Source: Nonomuraea guangzhouensis (lineage in GTDB: Bacteria > Actinomycetota > Actinomycetes > Streptosporangiales > Streptosporangiaceae). Taken from it: a stretch of 64,000 bases of DNA. The position numbers and the translations under genes are program-made. This document shows positions 18,038 through 26,781 of the stretch, in pieces (position 1 is the stretch's first letter; each line of letters begins with the position of its first letter). The notes under the pieces are model-generated. The model was not told the origin of the DNA. It was given only the letters and a program-made list of their open reading frames with translations, and ran no database searches. Where the stretch lies: contig NZ_JAHKRM010000003.1 of NCBI RefSeq assembly GCF_019396345.1, forward strand, positions 1 to 64,000. The letters are read 5' to 3'.

Positions 18038-18400
18038 TCAGTCGTCGAGATAGCCGTTGACGCCGAGGAAGACGAAGGTGGCGAGCGTCAGTGCGAAGCC
18101 CACCCCGAACAGCGTCCAGCTCCATACGAGCAGGTGCTTGGCACTGGCCGGCTCCGTGCTCGACCGGCCGAGCGCCAGACCCGCGAGGACGGCTCCGGGG
18201 ATGGCCAGGATGTTGCAGCAGCTGACGATCGCGAGCAGATTGAGCACCAGCGCGACGATGGCGGTGGCCCTCGGGCCCTCGGACGGCCGAGGTGGCGGGG
18301 GATAGCCGTAGCCGTAGCCGTGGTGCGGTGGCGGCTGCTGGCCGTAGGGTGCGCCGTAGGGCTGGTACGGATATTCGCCCGATGGATCTTGCTGGCTCAT
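18038..18400 (-). CDS. DUF4190-like small membrane protein
   Basis: A 120-residue protein with a Pro/Tyr/Gln-rich cytoplasmic N-terminus (YQPYGAPYGQQPPPHHGYGY) and two transmembrane segments, TAIVALVLNLLAIVSCCNIL and WTLFGVGFALTLATFVFLGV, separated by a PGAVLAGLALGR loop. This is the layout of DUF4190 proteins common in actinobacteria; function unknown. ATG 18400 is preceded by GGGAGG, which decides against a start ten codons upstream. It is divergent from the sigma factor gene. Confidence 0.8.
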   Translation of the reverse strand: MSQQDPSGEYPYQPYGAPYGQQPPPHHGYGYGYPPPPRPSEGPRATAIVALVLNLLAIVSCCNILAIPGAVLAGLALGRSSTEPASAKHLLVWSWTLFGVGFALTLATFVFLGVNGYLDD

Positions 18401-18524
18401 GCCACCTCCCAACAGGTCAACATTTATCACGGAATGGCCACGCGCCCGGCCGGGTCTGCGGTCACGCCATAGATATGGACCCTCTCACACGTCTCTAGAG
18501 GGCGAGACCCCAGAGCAGGGAGGC

Positions 18525-19028
18525 GTGTTGCACCCGGATGACCTACGAGTCTTCACGGCGTTCGTCACGACGCGATCAGACAGCCTCATTCGTCTGGCGT
18601 ACGTGCTCACCGGCGACCAGTACGCCGCTGAGGATCTGCTCCAGAGCGCGCTGGCCAGGACCGCGGACCGATGGCGGAGCATCAGGGGCGATCCTGAGGC
18701 GTACGTCCGGCGGGTCATGTACCACGAGCAGGTCGGCCGGTGGCGCAGCCCGCGCTGGGGCCGCGAGCGCGTGGTCGAGGCGCCGCCCGAGCGGATCGCC
18801 GGCGACGACACCGCGCAGGTCGACGACCGGCTCACGCTCGAACAGGCGCTGCGCCGGCTGCCCGCCAAGAAGCGGGCCGTGCTGGTCCTGCGTTACTTCG
18901 AGGACCTGCCGGAGTCCGACGTCGCCCGGATCATGGGGTGCTCGATCGGCACCGTACGAAGCCAGACCCACCAGGCCGTGAAGCGGCTGCGCGGGCTGGT
19001 GGGCGAACCCGTCAATCTGGAGGCCTGA
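18525..19028 (+). CDS. SigE-family ECF sigma factor
   Basis: A 167-residue sigma factor of the SigE-family (sigma-E type of streptomycetes). Region 2 is DSLIRLAYVLTGDQYAAEDL then LARTADRWRSI; region 4 is LPAKKRAVLVLRYFEDLP, then ARIMGCSIGTVRSQTHQAVK. The GGGAGG site lies one base before GTG 18525 and four before an in-frame TTG at 18528, so the TTG could be the real start. The next gene begins one base after the stop and encodes a single-pass membrane protein, the usual arrangement for a sigma/anti-sigma pair. Confidence 0.87.
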   Translation: MLHPDDLRVFTAFVTTRSDSLIRLAYVLTGDQYAAEDLLQSALARTADRWRSIRGDPEAYVRRVMYHEQVGRWRSPRWGRERVVEAPPERIAGDDTAQVDDRLTLEQALRRLPAKKRAVLVLRYFEDLPESDVARIMGCSIGTVRSQTHQAVKRLRGLVGEPVNLEA

Positions 19029-19029
19029 G

Positions 19030-19950
19030 ATGCCAGTCGACGAACGTTCGGTCGCCGAGGCCCTGACCAGGCTGGCCGACCGGGCCCGGCCCGTGGATCC
19101 CGAGCTGCTGCTGACGCGTGTCCTACGGAGGCGGACACGGTTGCGGTGGCCGAGATGGGGGCTGGCCATGGCGGCGGCGGCCTGTGTGGTGGCCATCGGG
19201 TGGGTGGCGCTGCGAGTGCACGACGCGACCGCTCCCGCGGCCTCTCCCACGAGCACACCGCCGGCGAGCACGGTGCCCTCGGCGAGCGCGCGGTCCACGA
19301 CCCTGCCCCCCGCCGCGCACGTCCCGGACATCCCCGGCCTGCCGCGGAACACGGTCGCGCAGTTCGCGACCGTCGAGGACTGCATGCCCAAGGGCGGTCC
19401 GGTGCACAGCATGGACGGCGACCGGCGGCTGACCCAGTACGGAGGCGTGAAGGATTACCGCTGGCTCGTGGAGGCCAAGGACAAACTAGGGGTGACGCGG
19501 CTGGTCGGCAGCCGAAAGGGATTCGTGCTGTGCACGCCGGGCATCCGGCTGGTCAGCTATCCGACGGATCCGATCTTCTCCTACTGGGGCGGTGACCCAC
19601 CCGGCAAGCCGGCCCTGCGCGGGGCGATCAGCATCGACGCCTACGACGGCCAGATGCAGTCGGAGATCAACCCGGGCCGGGACGGCGACCCGTACTTCCT
19701 GGTGGTGGCAGGGAGGGTCGCTCCGCAGGCGACCCGGGTGGAGGTCGAGTGGGCGGACGGGCGGAAGATGGCGGCCAACGTGCGGAACGGCTTCTACATC
19801 GGCCGGATCCGGGTGTATCCCGACAAGAAGGGCACCTATCGCCCGGCCGTGCTGAGCAAGGTGACCGCCTATGACTCAGGCGGGCGGGCGCTGGGCGAGG
19901 CCAAGGGCATCCCGTGGGGGTCGACGGGAACCCTCGACGCGGACGACTAA
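19030..19950 (+). CDS. Single-pass membrane protein, probable anti-sigma partner
   Basis: A 306-residue protein: about 43 cytoplasmic residues, one transmembrane helix (WGLAMAAAACVVAIGWVALRV), a Ser/Thr/Pro/Ala-rich linker (residues 68-95) and an extracytoplasmic domain of about 200 residues. No zinc-binding anti-sigma (ZAS) motif is visible, so assignment as anti-sigma rests on topology and on tight coupling to the sigma gene (TGA-G-ATG). Its extracellular domain would be the sensor. It overlaps the convergent acyl-CoA-ligase-like gene by 4 bases (CTAA). Confidence 0.7.
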   Translation: MPVDERSVAEALTRLADRARPVDPELLLTRVLRRRTRLRWPRWGLAMAAAACVVAIGWVALRVHDATAPAASPTSTPPASTVPSASARSTTLPPAAHVPDIPGLPRNTVAQFATVEDCMPKGGPVHSMDGDRRLTQYGGVKDYRWLVEAKDKLGVTRLVGSRKGFVLCTPGIRLVSYPTDPIFSYWGGDPPGKPALRGAISIDAYDGQMQSEINPGRDGDPYFLVVAGRVAPQATRVEVEWADGRKMAANVRNGFYIGRIRVYPDKKGTYRPAVLSKVTAYDSGGRALGEAKGIPWGSTGTLDADD

Positions 19951-21425
19951 CCGAGCCTCGACCGCAGCGCCTTGCGGTCGAGCTTGAGCACGCTCGTGAC
20001 CGGGATCGAGTCGACGAACATCACCTCACGGGGATACTTCACCCGGCCGACCCGGTCACGGGCCCAGGTCATCAGCTCGTCGGCGGTGACCGTGGCGCCC
20101 GGCTTGAGCTGCACGAAGGCCACGACCTCCTCGCCGACGCGCGGGTCGGGACGGCCCACGACGCCGGAGATCACCACGTCGGGGTGCTCGTTGAGCGCGT
20201 CCTCGACGTCACGCGGGAAGACGTTGAACCCGCCACGGATGATGAGATCCTTCTTCCTGTCGACGACATAGAGGTAGCCGTCGTCATCCACGCAGCCGAG
20301 GTCGCCGGTACGCAGCTCGTCCCCGGTCAGCGCGGTGTCGGCGGAGTCCGTGGCCTGCTCACCCCAGTAGCCGAGCATCAGCGAGTCACCGCTGACGCAG
20401 ATCTCCCCGACGTCCCCCGGCTCGGCCTTGTCGCCCGAGGAGTCGCGGATCGTGATCGTGTAGCCGGGCAGCGGCAGGCCCACACTGCCGATCCGGCGCC
20501 GGCCCGGCGGGTTGAACGTCGTCACGGCGCTGGTCTCGGTCATCCCGTAGCCTTCGAGTATCTGCACGCCGGGCATCCGGCGCTCGAACTCCTCCAGCGT
20601 CTCCCGGCCGAGCGGCGCCGCCCCGCAGGTGAGAAAGGCCAGGTCGGGCAGGGGGTGCGACTCCAGGGGCTCGGCCAGCAGCATCTGGAGCATGGCGGGC
20701 ACGACCGCTCCGAACTGGGCGCGCTGCGCGGCGGACAGCTCCAGGAACGCCTTCGGGTCGAACCAGCGCATCAGCACCGCCTGCTGCGGCTCCGTGGCGT
20801 GCATCCCGGCGACGGTGAGGATCAGCCCGTACGCGTGGGAGAGGGGCACCGGCACTATCGCGCGATTTTTCCCCTCTTGATGGGACATTTCGTAGGCGTC
20901 CTTGGCCACCTGCCAGAGCCCGCGATGGCTCAGCATGACACCCTTGGCCAGGCCGGTCGTGCCTCCGGTGTACATGAGCGCGGCCAGATCGGTGGCGTCC
21001 CGCTCGACGGGCCCCCGCTCGGCCGCCCGCTCCAGCTCCTCCGTGTCCACAAATATCGGGACCTGTACGTCGGTGGCCCGGACCGTCTCCACCAGCTCGG
21101 GCGAGGTGACGACGGCGGTGGCGCCGCTGTCGACCAGGATGTGCCGCAGCTCCTCCGCCCCCACCAGGAACACCACGGGCGTCACCACCGCACCGGCCGC
21201 CCAGATCGCCTGGTAGATCAGGCCCACCTCCGGCGAGTTGGCCATCATCACCACGACCCGGTCGCCGGGCCGTACGCCCGCCTCGGCCAGCCCGCCGCAG
21301 ACCTTGCGCGCCCGCTCGGCCAGCGCGTGGCCGCGGTGCCAGACCCCCTCGTAATAGACCGCGTCGAAGTCGTCGAACCTGCCCCAAGACTCCTCGGCCA
21401 ACCGGCCCAACGTCAGCTCGCTCAC
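19947..21425 (-). CDS. Class I adenylate-forming enzyme (long-chain acyl-CoA ligase-like)
   Basis: Activates a carboxylic acid as an acyl-adenylate and usually transfers it to CoA. The 492 residues show the phosphate-binding loop MYTGGTTGLAKG near residue 160, the EGYGMTETSAVT adenine motif, the RTGDLGCVDDDGYLYVVDRKKDLI hinge region given here only by its key residues (Asp and Arg of the A7/A8 motifs), and the C-terminal catalytic lysine in VLKLDRKALR. The substrate is not predictable. The GTG start at 21425 follows GAGG. It stands alone; the neighbouring genes do not suggest a pathway. Confidence 0.88.
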   Translation of the reverse strand: MSELTLGRLAEESWGRFDDFDAVYYEGVWHRGHALAERARKVCGGLAEAGVRPGDRVVVMMANSPEVGLIYQAIWAAGAVVTPVVFLVGAEELRHILVDSGATAVVTSPELVETVRATDVQVPIFVDTEELERAAERGPVERDATDLAALMYTGGTTGLAKGVMLSHRGLWQVAKDAYEMSHQEGKNRAIVPVPLSHAYGLILTVAGMHATEPQQAVLMRWFDPKAFLELSAAQRAQFGAVVPAMLQMLLAEPLESHPLPDLAFLTCGAAPLGRETLEEFERRMPGVQILEGYGMTETSAVTTFNPPGRRRIGSVGLPLPGYTITIRDSSGDKAEPGDVGEICVSGDSLMLGYWGEQATDSADTALTGDELRTGDLGCVDDDGYLYVVDRKKDLIIRGGFNVFPRDVEDALNEHPDVVISGVVGRPDPRVGEEVVAFVQLKPGATVTADELMTWARDRVGRVKYPREVMFVDSIPVTSVLKLDRKALRSRLG

Positions 21426-21456
21426 GGTCCCAACCTCGCCTGATCAACACCTGACG

Positions 21457-23862
21457 TCAAGACAGGTCGGCGACCCCGGTGATGCGATGGAGCGCGAAGC
21501 GGTGGACGGCGGCCCTGGTCTCGTCGTACGCCGTCAGGTAGCCGCCCTCCATCCGGGCGGGCTCCAGGATGCGCGAGGTGGCGTTGCCCTGGGAGTCGAG
21601 GTAGCCGATCCAGACGCGTACGCCCTGCCTGATCGCCTCCTGCAGCGCCGAGATCGTGGCGGTCGCCGGGCCGCGCGGGATCTGGCCGTCGGGGGCGTCG
21701 GCGGGCTCGCGCCGCGTCAGGTGGGCCGCGTCGCCCGCCCGCAGCGCGCGTACGGCGGCGGCCGTCACCTCGGCGTCGAGGCCGTTGGGCGGGGGTACGG
21801 ACCGGGCCGGCGGCAGGCCCTCGGTGCGCCTCTTGTCGAGCTGGGAAATGATCACATCGCCGTCGAGCGACTCGGCCACCGGGGCGTACCCCATCGCCCG
21901 CAGCCCGTCGACCAGCGCGGCGCGCGAGGAGCGGGAGGCGATGACCGTCGGAGCCAGCCTGCGCAGGCGGAGCGCGGCCGCGCGCCGGTCGGCGGTGATC
22001 TGGTCGAGCAGGGCCGGGTCGTCGCAGCGGACGTAGGCACTGGCGGTGCCGACCCTGATCCGCCCGTGACGGCGGGCCACGTCGGCGACCAGGTACGACA
22101 GCGCCTGCGGGACCGGCGTCGCCGAGTGGCGCTCCAGCATGGCCAGCAGCTCCTCGGCTCCCTGGCCCGCGTCGAGCGCGCGGCGGATCGAGCCCTCGCC
22201 GAACCGGTAGACGGTCGCGCCCCCCTTGGACTCGACGTCGGCGGCCAGCGTCATCCAGCGGTTCAGCTCGCTGGTCAGCGGACCGGGCGCGACGGCGGTC
22301 AGGTCGGCCTGGAGCAGCACGTGATCGACCGGCTCGGGCAGCAGCGGCGCCAGCACCGAGGCGGCGTCCTCGCCGGCCAGCAGCGCCCGGCCGTGTCCCG
22401 ACAGCACGCCGAGCCCGGTGACGCCGACCTGCTCGGCCTCCCGCAGCGCGAACTCCGTCAGCTGCTCCCGCAGCGGCCCGCGGCGGCGCGGCTGCTCCCA
22501 CGCCAGCCGATCGAACACGGACGCGCGCGTGGGCGCCAGCCCGGGCGCCGACGCGAGCACGCCCAGCGCCGCCGACCGCACGGCCGGCGCGGACGAGCGG
22601 CGCAGGTCGGTGTGCAGCGCGTTGAGCGGCCGGTCACGGTCGTCGCGCTCGCCGACCAGGCCGGGGACGCGGTCGGTGTGCAGCCAGGTGAGCGCCAGCG
22701 CCGCCCACCGGTCGGCGGTCGGCCGGATCCGCCACAGGTCGTAGCCGGTGGTGGGCAGCCACTCGCCGTCGACGTTGCCGCCCGCCGCGATCAGCCCGGC
22801 CGCGTGCGCGACCTCCACGGTCAGCGCGGCGGCCCACTCGGGCACGTCCAGCTCGGTCGCGGTGCGCTTCAGATCGCGTACGCCCAGCCCGCCGGTACGC
22901 AGCACGCCCGGCGGCTCGGCGCTCCACCGCTCGCACAGCTCCTCGACCGTCCGCACGAACGTGAACGCCTGCCCCGCCGCCGTGCGATCGGCCAGCTTCT
23001 GGTCCCGCGTGGCCCCTTCCAGGGCCGGAGGTACGGCGTACAGGTCCCGGTGTACGAGGCCGTTACGCAGGTGAAGGCCCACCTCCCGAGGCAGGGCCAC
23101 GCTCTCCTCACCCGTCGCCGCCAGCAGGCCGCGGGCGAGCAGCTGCTCGATGGGCGAGCGGGCGGAGGCGATCCGCACCTCGCGCCTGGCGTTGGGCACC
23201 CGGCCTGTCGGCGGCCCCCAGGTGAGCTGGTCGAGCGCCGCCCTGGCCTCGGGCGAGACCTCCTCGATCAGCTTTCCGGGGTGGATCAGGGCGGCGGCCA
23301 GACGTTCCTTGCCGGAGCCCTTGGTGCCCGGCGCGATGTCGTCGGCCATCTCCTCCAGCTGCTCGGGCGCGTGGTGCCGGAACGCCTCGACCGCAGGGGG
23401 GCCGAGCCCCGCCGGGTCGTCGAGCACCTTCCGTACGCCGGGGGCCAGGCCGAGCGCGGTGTCGGGGCCGTAGACGAGGGCCAGGTCGCGCAGGTGGTCG
23501 AGCGCCGTCGACAGCGCGGGCTCCGGCTTGCCGGTCGCGAGCGCGCCACGGATCAGCTCGCGCAGGGTGGCCTTGGTGATGGGCTCCGGTCGTACGGGCT
23601 GCGTTTCGGCGTGCGCTGTTTCCGCCTGCGCTGTCGCGGTGGCGCGCGTTTCAGCGACGGCCAGCGTTTCGAGGACGGCGAGCGTGAAGCGGTCGAGCCG
23701 GTCGAGCGCACGGCCGATCGCCGAAGGGCTGCCCGCCCGTACGGCGAGGCCCTCCAGATGTGCGGGCACCGGGGTGATCAGCTCGGGACGCGCGGAGACC
23801 AGCGCCCGCAGCTGCTCGTCGGTGCGCCCCCTGATCCACTCCGTGAACTCCATCGTTGCCAT
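21457..23862 (-). CDS. Helicase C-terminal-like protein with WYL-like tail
   Basis: An 801-residue protein of the actinobacterial Helicase_C_3 (helicase-associated) group that usually accompanies XPB. N-terminal half: helical, winged-helix-like repeats (FTEWIRGRTDEQLRALVSAR; LDRFTLAVLETLAV). Central part: LLQADLTAVAPGPL and YRFGEGSIRRALDAG, typical of the family. C-terminal 70 residues (SALQEAIRQGVRVWIGYLDS, then RILEPARMEGGYLTAYDE and FALHRITGV) resemble a WYL ligand-binding domain. No complete Walker motifs are seen, so it is probably not an ATPase. Likely role: DNA repair or regulation with XPB. The start ATG follows AGGGTGG. Confidence 0.8.
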   Translation of the reverse strand: MATMEFTEWIRGRTDEQLRALVSARPELITPVPAHLEGLAVRAGSPSAIGRALDRLDRFTLAVLETLAVAETRATATAQAETAHAETQPVRPEPITKATLRELIRGALATGKPEPALSTALDHLRDLALVYGPDTALGLAPGVRKVLDDPAGLGPPAVEAFRHHAPEQLEEMADDIAPGTKGSGKERLAAALIHPGKLIEEVSPEARAALDQLTWGPPTGRVPNARREVRIASARSPIEQLLARGLLAATGEESVALPREVGLHLRNGLVHRDLYAVPPALEGATRDQKLADRTAAGQAFTFVRTVEELCERWSAEPPGVLRTGGLGVRDLKRTATELDVPEWAAALTVEVAHAAGLIAAGGNVDGEWLPTTGYDLWRIRPTADRWAALALTWLHTDRVPGLVGERDDRDRPLNALHTDLRRSSAPAVRSAALGVLASAPGLAPTRASVFDRLAWEQPRRRGPLREQLTEFALREAEQVGVTGLGVLSGHGRALLAGEDAASVLAPLLPEPVDHVLLQADLTAVAPGPLTSELNRWMTLAADVESKGGATVYRFGEGSIRRALDAGQGAEELLAMLERHSATPVPQALSYLVADVARRHGRIRVGTASAYVRCDDPALLDQITADRRAAALRLRRLAPTVIASRSSRAALVDGLRAMGYAPVAESLDGDVIISQLDKRRTEGLPPARSVPPPNGLDAEVTAAAVRALRAGDAAHLTRREPADAPDGQIPRGPATATISALQEAIRQGVRVWIGYLDSQGNATSRILEPARMEGGYLTAYDETRAAVHRFALHRITGVADLS

Positions 23863-23888
23863 GGTATGTCCACCCTGATTGGGGCAGC

Positions 23889-24872
23889 ATGGCTCACGTG
23901 ATTGAGCGAGCCGACCAGCTCATACTCAACTACGTCAGCGCCGCCGCCGACGCGGCTCACGGCGTGCTCAAGCCCGATCAGCGGCTCGACTTCGCCAAGC
24001 GGCTGCGGGCCAGGATCGAGGTCGAACGGCAGGGCAGCCAGAACCCGCGCCAGGTGGTCAAGGTGCTCGCCCGGTTCGGCGACCCGGTGGCGCTGGTCGA
24101 ACGTGAGGCCCGCAGGCTGGCCGAGACGGCGCCGGACGCCGCGTCCGCCGCCCGGGCCCGCAGGCCGGCCGAGGCGGGGCCCGGCGTCGTGTCCGGCGCC
24201 CACTCGGGCACCCCGTCCGGAACGGCGGCCAGAGTCGCCCCCGGGGCCGCGCGGGGAACCGTGACGCCGGGCGCTGTGGCCAAGGCGGAACGGGTCGCGG
24301 GGGCGGGAGGGGCGACGCCGTTCTTCCCCAAGATCGCCGACGACGTGGCCCCGCCGCCGGGGGCTCAACTCGGCCGGCGTCTCGCGGAGGACCTGCTGTC
24401 CTGGCGGCCCGCACGCGGCCTGCCGTTCGCAGGGTTGCGCCAGACGGGCATGTCCGGCGCGAACCGGACGGCCACCGGTGGCCGGGGCGCCCCCGCCGAC
24501 GCCACCGGCATCGTCAAGGAGTACCCGCGCGAGACCGCCGCGATGGCGATCCTGGTGCTGGCCGCGCTGCTGATCCCGTTCGGCCTGCCGGCCGTGGCGA
24601 TCTTCCGGGTGCCGGTGCTGGTGTGGGCGTTCGGCGCGGTGCTGGTGGCGTTCTCGGAGGGCTGGGTGCTGCGCGACCGGGTGATCGGGGTCGGCGCGCC
24701 GCTGCTCGGCTACACGCTCGGCGGCGCGCTCGTCGGTGGCCTGCGGGTGGGCGCCGAGCCGGGGGTGCAGGCGTTCGTCGTCCAGTTCTTCGACGTCAGC
24801 GGCCTGATGTTCATGATCGGCACCGGGCTGGGCGTGGCCTGGCTGGCCTACCGGCTACTGGACTCCCGCTGA
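23889..24872 (+). CDS. Membrane protein with HAAS-like N-terminal domain
   Basis: A 327-residue protein. Residues 1-75 (VIERADQLILNYVSAAADAA, then LRARIEVERQG, VLARFGDPVALVEREA) resemble the HAAS-type helical domain found in membrane signalling proteins. A long Ala/Gly/Pro-rich linker follows, then 3-4 transmembrane helices near the C-terminus (AAMAILVLAALLIPFGLPA; VLVWAFGAVLVAFS; MFMIGTGLGVAWLAYRLL). Function unknown. I use ATG 23889; the longer start at 23856 overlaps the divergent gene's 5' end. Confidence 0.7.
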   Translation: MAHVIERADQLILNYVSAAADAAHGVLKPDQRLDFAKRLRARIEVERQGSQNPRQVVKVLARFGDPVALVEREARRLAETAPDAASAARARRPAEAGPGVVSGAHSGTPSGTAARVAPGAARGTVTPGAVAKAERVAGAGGATPFFPKIADDVAPPPGAQLGRRLAEDLLSWRPARGLPFAGLRQTGMSGANRTATGGRGAPADATGIVKEYPRETAAMAILVLAALLIPFGLPAVAIFRVPVLVWAFGAVLVAFSEGWVLRDRVIGVGAPLLGYTLGGALVGGLRVGAEPGVQAFVVQFFDVSGLMFMIGTGLGVAWLAYRLLDSR

Positions 24873-24876
24873 GGGG

Positions 24877-25494
24877 TCAGCTGACCGGGGCCGGGCTCGG
24901 CAGCAGGCCCACGGCCAGGCGTACCCAGGCGGTGACGAACTGGTCCTTCTCCGCGTGTCCCGGCGACTCGCCGACCGTCTCCTGGAACAGCCGGTAGTGC
25001 ACCACGGAGCCGCCGAGCACCGCCGCGATGCCGTTCCAGTCGAGCTTGGCGTCCTCGTACTCGGGCTGGGCGCGGAACCAGGTCGTGATGGCGTCGAACA
25101 TCGGCTGCAGCAGCCCTTCGCGCACCACCGCCACCAGCTCGGGGAACTGGCTCAGGTCGCGGAAGAACACCCGGGTCAGCTCCGACTCCTCGCGTACCTT
25201 GGCCAGCCCGGCGCGGCACAGGTGCGAGAGCCGCGCCTCCAGGTCGGCCGAGGACTCCATGTCGCCGAGCTCGGCCAGGCTGTCGGCCACCTGCGTACGG
25301 GTGCGGGTGGCATGTTCGTTGATCGCCGCGGAGAGCACCTCGTACTTCGACTTGAAGTGCCGGTAGAGCCCTCCGGCGCCCGGCGAGAGCCCTGACGCGG
25401 CCTCGATCTCGGCCACCGAAGTGGCGGAGTAGCCCCGCTCGGCGAACAGCCGCAGAGCCTCGTCGATGATCCGCTCACGCGTCGATCTGGTCAT
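24877..25494 (-). CDS. TetR family transcriptional regulator
   Basis: A 205-residue repressor-type protein. The N-terminal helix-turn-helix is RERIIDEALRLFAERGYSAT, then SVAEIEAASGLSPGAGGLYR and HFKSKYEVLSAAI; the C-terminal three-quarters form the ligand-binding and dimer domain. ATG 25494 follows AGGAAAG. It precedes nothing in operon on its strand; the small membrane protein gene just upstream (25530-25967) is transcribed in the same direction and is a plausible operon partner. Confidence 0.88.
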   Translation of the reverse strand: MTRSTRERIIDEALRLFAERGYSATSVAEIEAASGLSPGAGGLYRHFKSKYEVLSAAINEHATRTRTQVADSLAELGDMESSADLEARLSHLCRAGLAKVREESELTRVFFRDLSQFPELVAVVREGLLQPMFDAITTWFRAQPEYEDAKLDWNGIAAVLGGSVVHYRLFQETVGESPGHAEKDQFVTAWVRLAVGLLPSPAPVS

Positions 25495-25529
25495 GTCTTT
25501 CCTGATACCTCCGTAAAGGAGCGTAGCCG

Positions 25530-25967
25530 TCACGGCGCGGCCCGGCGGATCAGCCCCGCGACGACCGAGCCGACGATCAGCCACACCAGCGCCGCGAGCC
25601 CGTAGTTGACCAGTGTCGTCCACCGTATGTCGGCGAGCTGGAACAGGTTGGCCAGCCCCACCGACAGCGACGAGGCGAGCGAGGCGACGAACTGGTACCA
25701 GATGTTGGCCGGGTTGGCCTTGAACACCGTGAAGATCGCGTACAGCGCCAGAATCAGCGCGGCCAGCCGCGACGCCAGCCGGACGGCCGAGGCCAGGAAC
25801 GCCACCACTCCCCGCCACACCCTGACCGGTCCCGTCACCTGTCGCGGCAGCGCGGGCCGGTGCGGGCGCGGCTGGGTGAGTGAAACGGGCCGTTCCGGCG
25901 GGCTGGGCCGGTTGGCGGCGGCGACCAGCCGATCTCCCGCTTCCGGCGGTTTGGGGGGCTCTGTCAC
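25530..25967 (-). CDS. Small integral membrane protein of unknown function
   Basis: A 145-residue protein with a proline-rich cytoplasmic N-terminus and about three transmembrane segments (VVAFLASAVRLASRLAALIL, YQFVASLASSLSVGLANLFQ, YGLAALVWLIVGSVVAGLI). GTG 25967 is spaced 6 bases from GGGAGGA; a second GTG two codons upstream is less well spaced. It lies 35 bases upstream of the tetR gene in the same direction. No family recognised. Confidence 0.65.
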   Translation of the reverse strand: MTEPPKPPEAGDRLVAAANRPSPPERPVSLTQPRPHRPALPRQVTGPVRVWRGVVAFLASAVRLASRLAALILALYAIFTVFKANPANIWYQFVASLASSLSVGLANLFQLADIRWTTLVNYGLAALVWLIVGSVVAGLIRRAAP

Positions 25968-26069
25968 GGCCACTCCTCCCGATAAGTAATTCCTTTCTTC
26001 CCACTCCCAACGGTCCCACAACAAGGGCCCGTTACCCGTAATACGGACTCGTTTGGCATCCTCCACCTT

Positions 26070-26690
26070 GTGACGACATCGGTGGGTTTCGACCTGGACA
26101 TGACATTGGCGGACACACGGTCGGGCATCGCGGCCGTCTACGACGAGCTTTCGGCGCGCCTCGGTGTGCTCATCGACAGCAAGGCGATCATCACCAGACT
26201 CGGGCCGCCGCTCGAACAGGAGCTGGCGAACTGGCTGCCGCTGGAGGCGATTCCCGAGGCGGTGCTCCTTTTCCGGGAGCTCTATCCGGAGCTCGGGGTG
26301 CCGGTGCACACGGCCATGGCCGGGGCCGTGGAGGCCATTGAGGCCGTACGCGCGCAGGGAGGCAGGATCATCGTCGTGACCGGCAAGAACCTGCGTGACG
26401 CGACCAGCACCGTCGAAATGCTCGGGCTCGCCGTCGACGAGGTCGTCGGGGCGGTCTTCGGGGCGGACAAGGGTTCGGCACTCGCGCGCTTCGGCGCCGC
26501 CGCCTATGTTGGTGACCATGTCGCGGACATCGAGGCCGCGCGGGCCGGGGGAGCCGTCAGCGTCGGGGTCGCGACCGGCCCTTACACGCTGGGAGAACTA
26601 CGTGACCATGGAGCGGATGTGGCGCTTGGGGACCTGACGGAATTCGCCGACTGGTTCGCCGGTTGGCGTTCGGCCGGCCAACTCTGGTAA
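26070..26690 (+). CDS. HAD-superfamily hydrolase (phosphoglycolate-phosphatase-like)
   Basis: A 206-residue cytoplasmic HAD phosphatase. Motif I is GFDLDMTLAD, with Met in place of the common Gly of DxDGT; motif II is VVTGKN; motif III Lys lies in GADKGSAL; motif IV is YVGDHVADIEAA. A helical cap sits between residues 15 and 80. The substrate is unknown; small phosphorylated metabolites are typical. Starts at GTG 26070 with no strong ribosome binding site. It shares orientation with the cold-shock gene 91 bases downstream. Confidence 0.82.
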   Translation: MTTSVGFDLDMTLADTRSGIAAVYDELSARLGVLIDSKAIITRLGPPLEQELANWLPLEAIPEAVLLFRELYPELGVPVHTAMAGAVEAIEAVRAQGGRIIVVTGKNLRDATSTVEMLGLAVDEVVGAVFGADKGSALARFGAAAYVGDHVADIEAARAGGAVSVGVATGPYTLGELRDHGADVALGDLTEFADWFAGWRSAGQLW

Positions 26691-26781
26691 ATGCCACGAA
26701 TATTCCTGGTCGCTACCGAGCCTCGCGGGGCATAACCTACATCCATTCATCTTTTACGACTGTTTGAACGAGGTTCCTCCT

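Noticed and set aside
19914..21443. 509-codon plus-strand frame
   Set aside because: Shadow of the acyl-CoA-ligase-like gene; no recognisable domain.
21487..23901. 804-codon plus-strand frame
   Set aside because: Shadow of the Helicase_C_3 gene; arginine/glycine-rich composition without domains.
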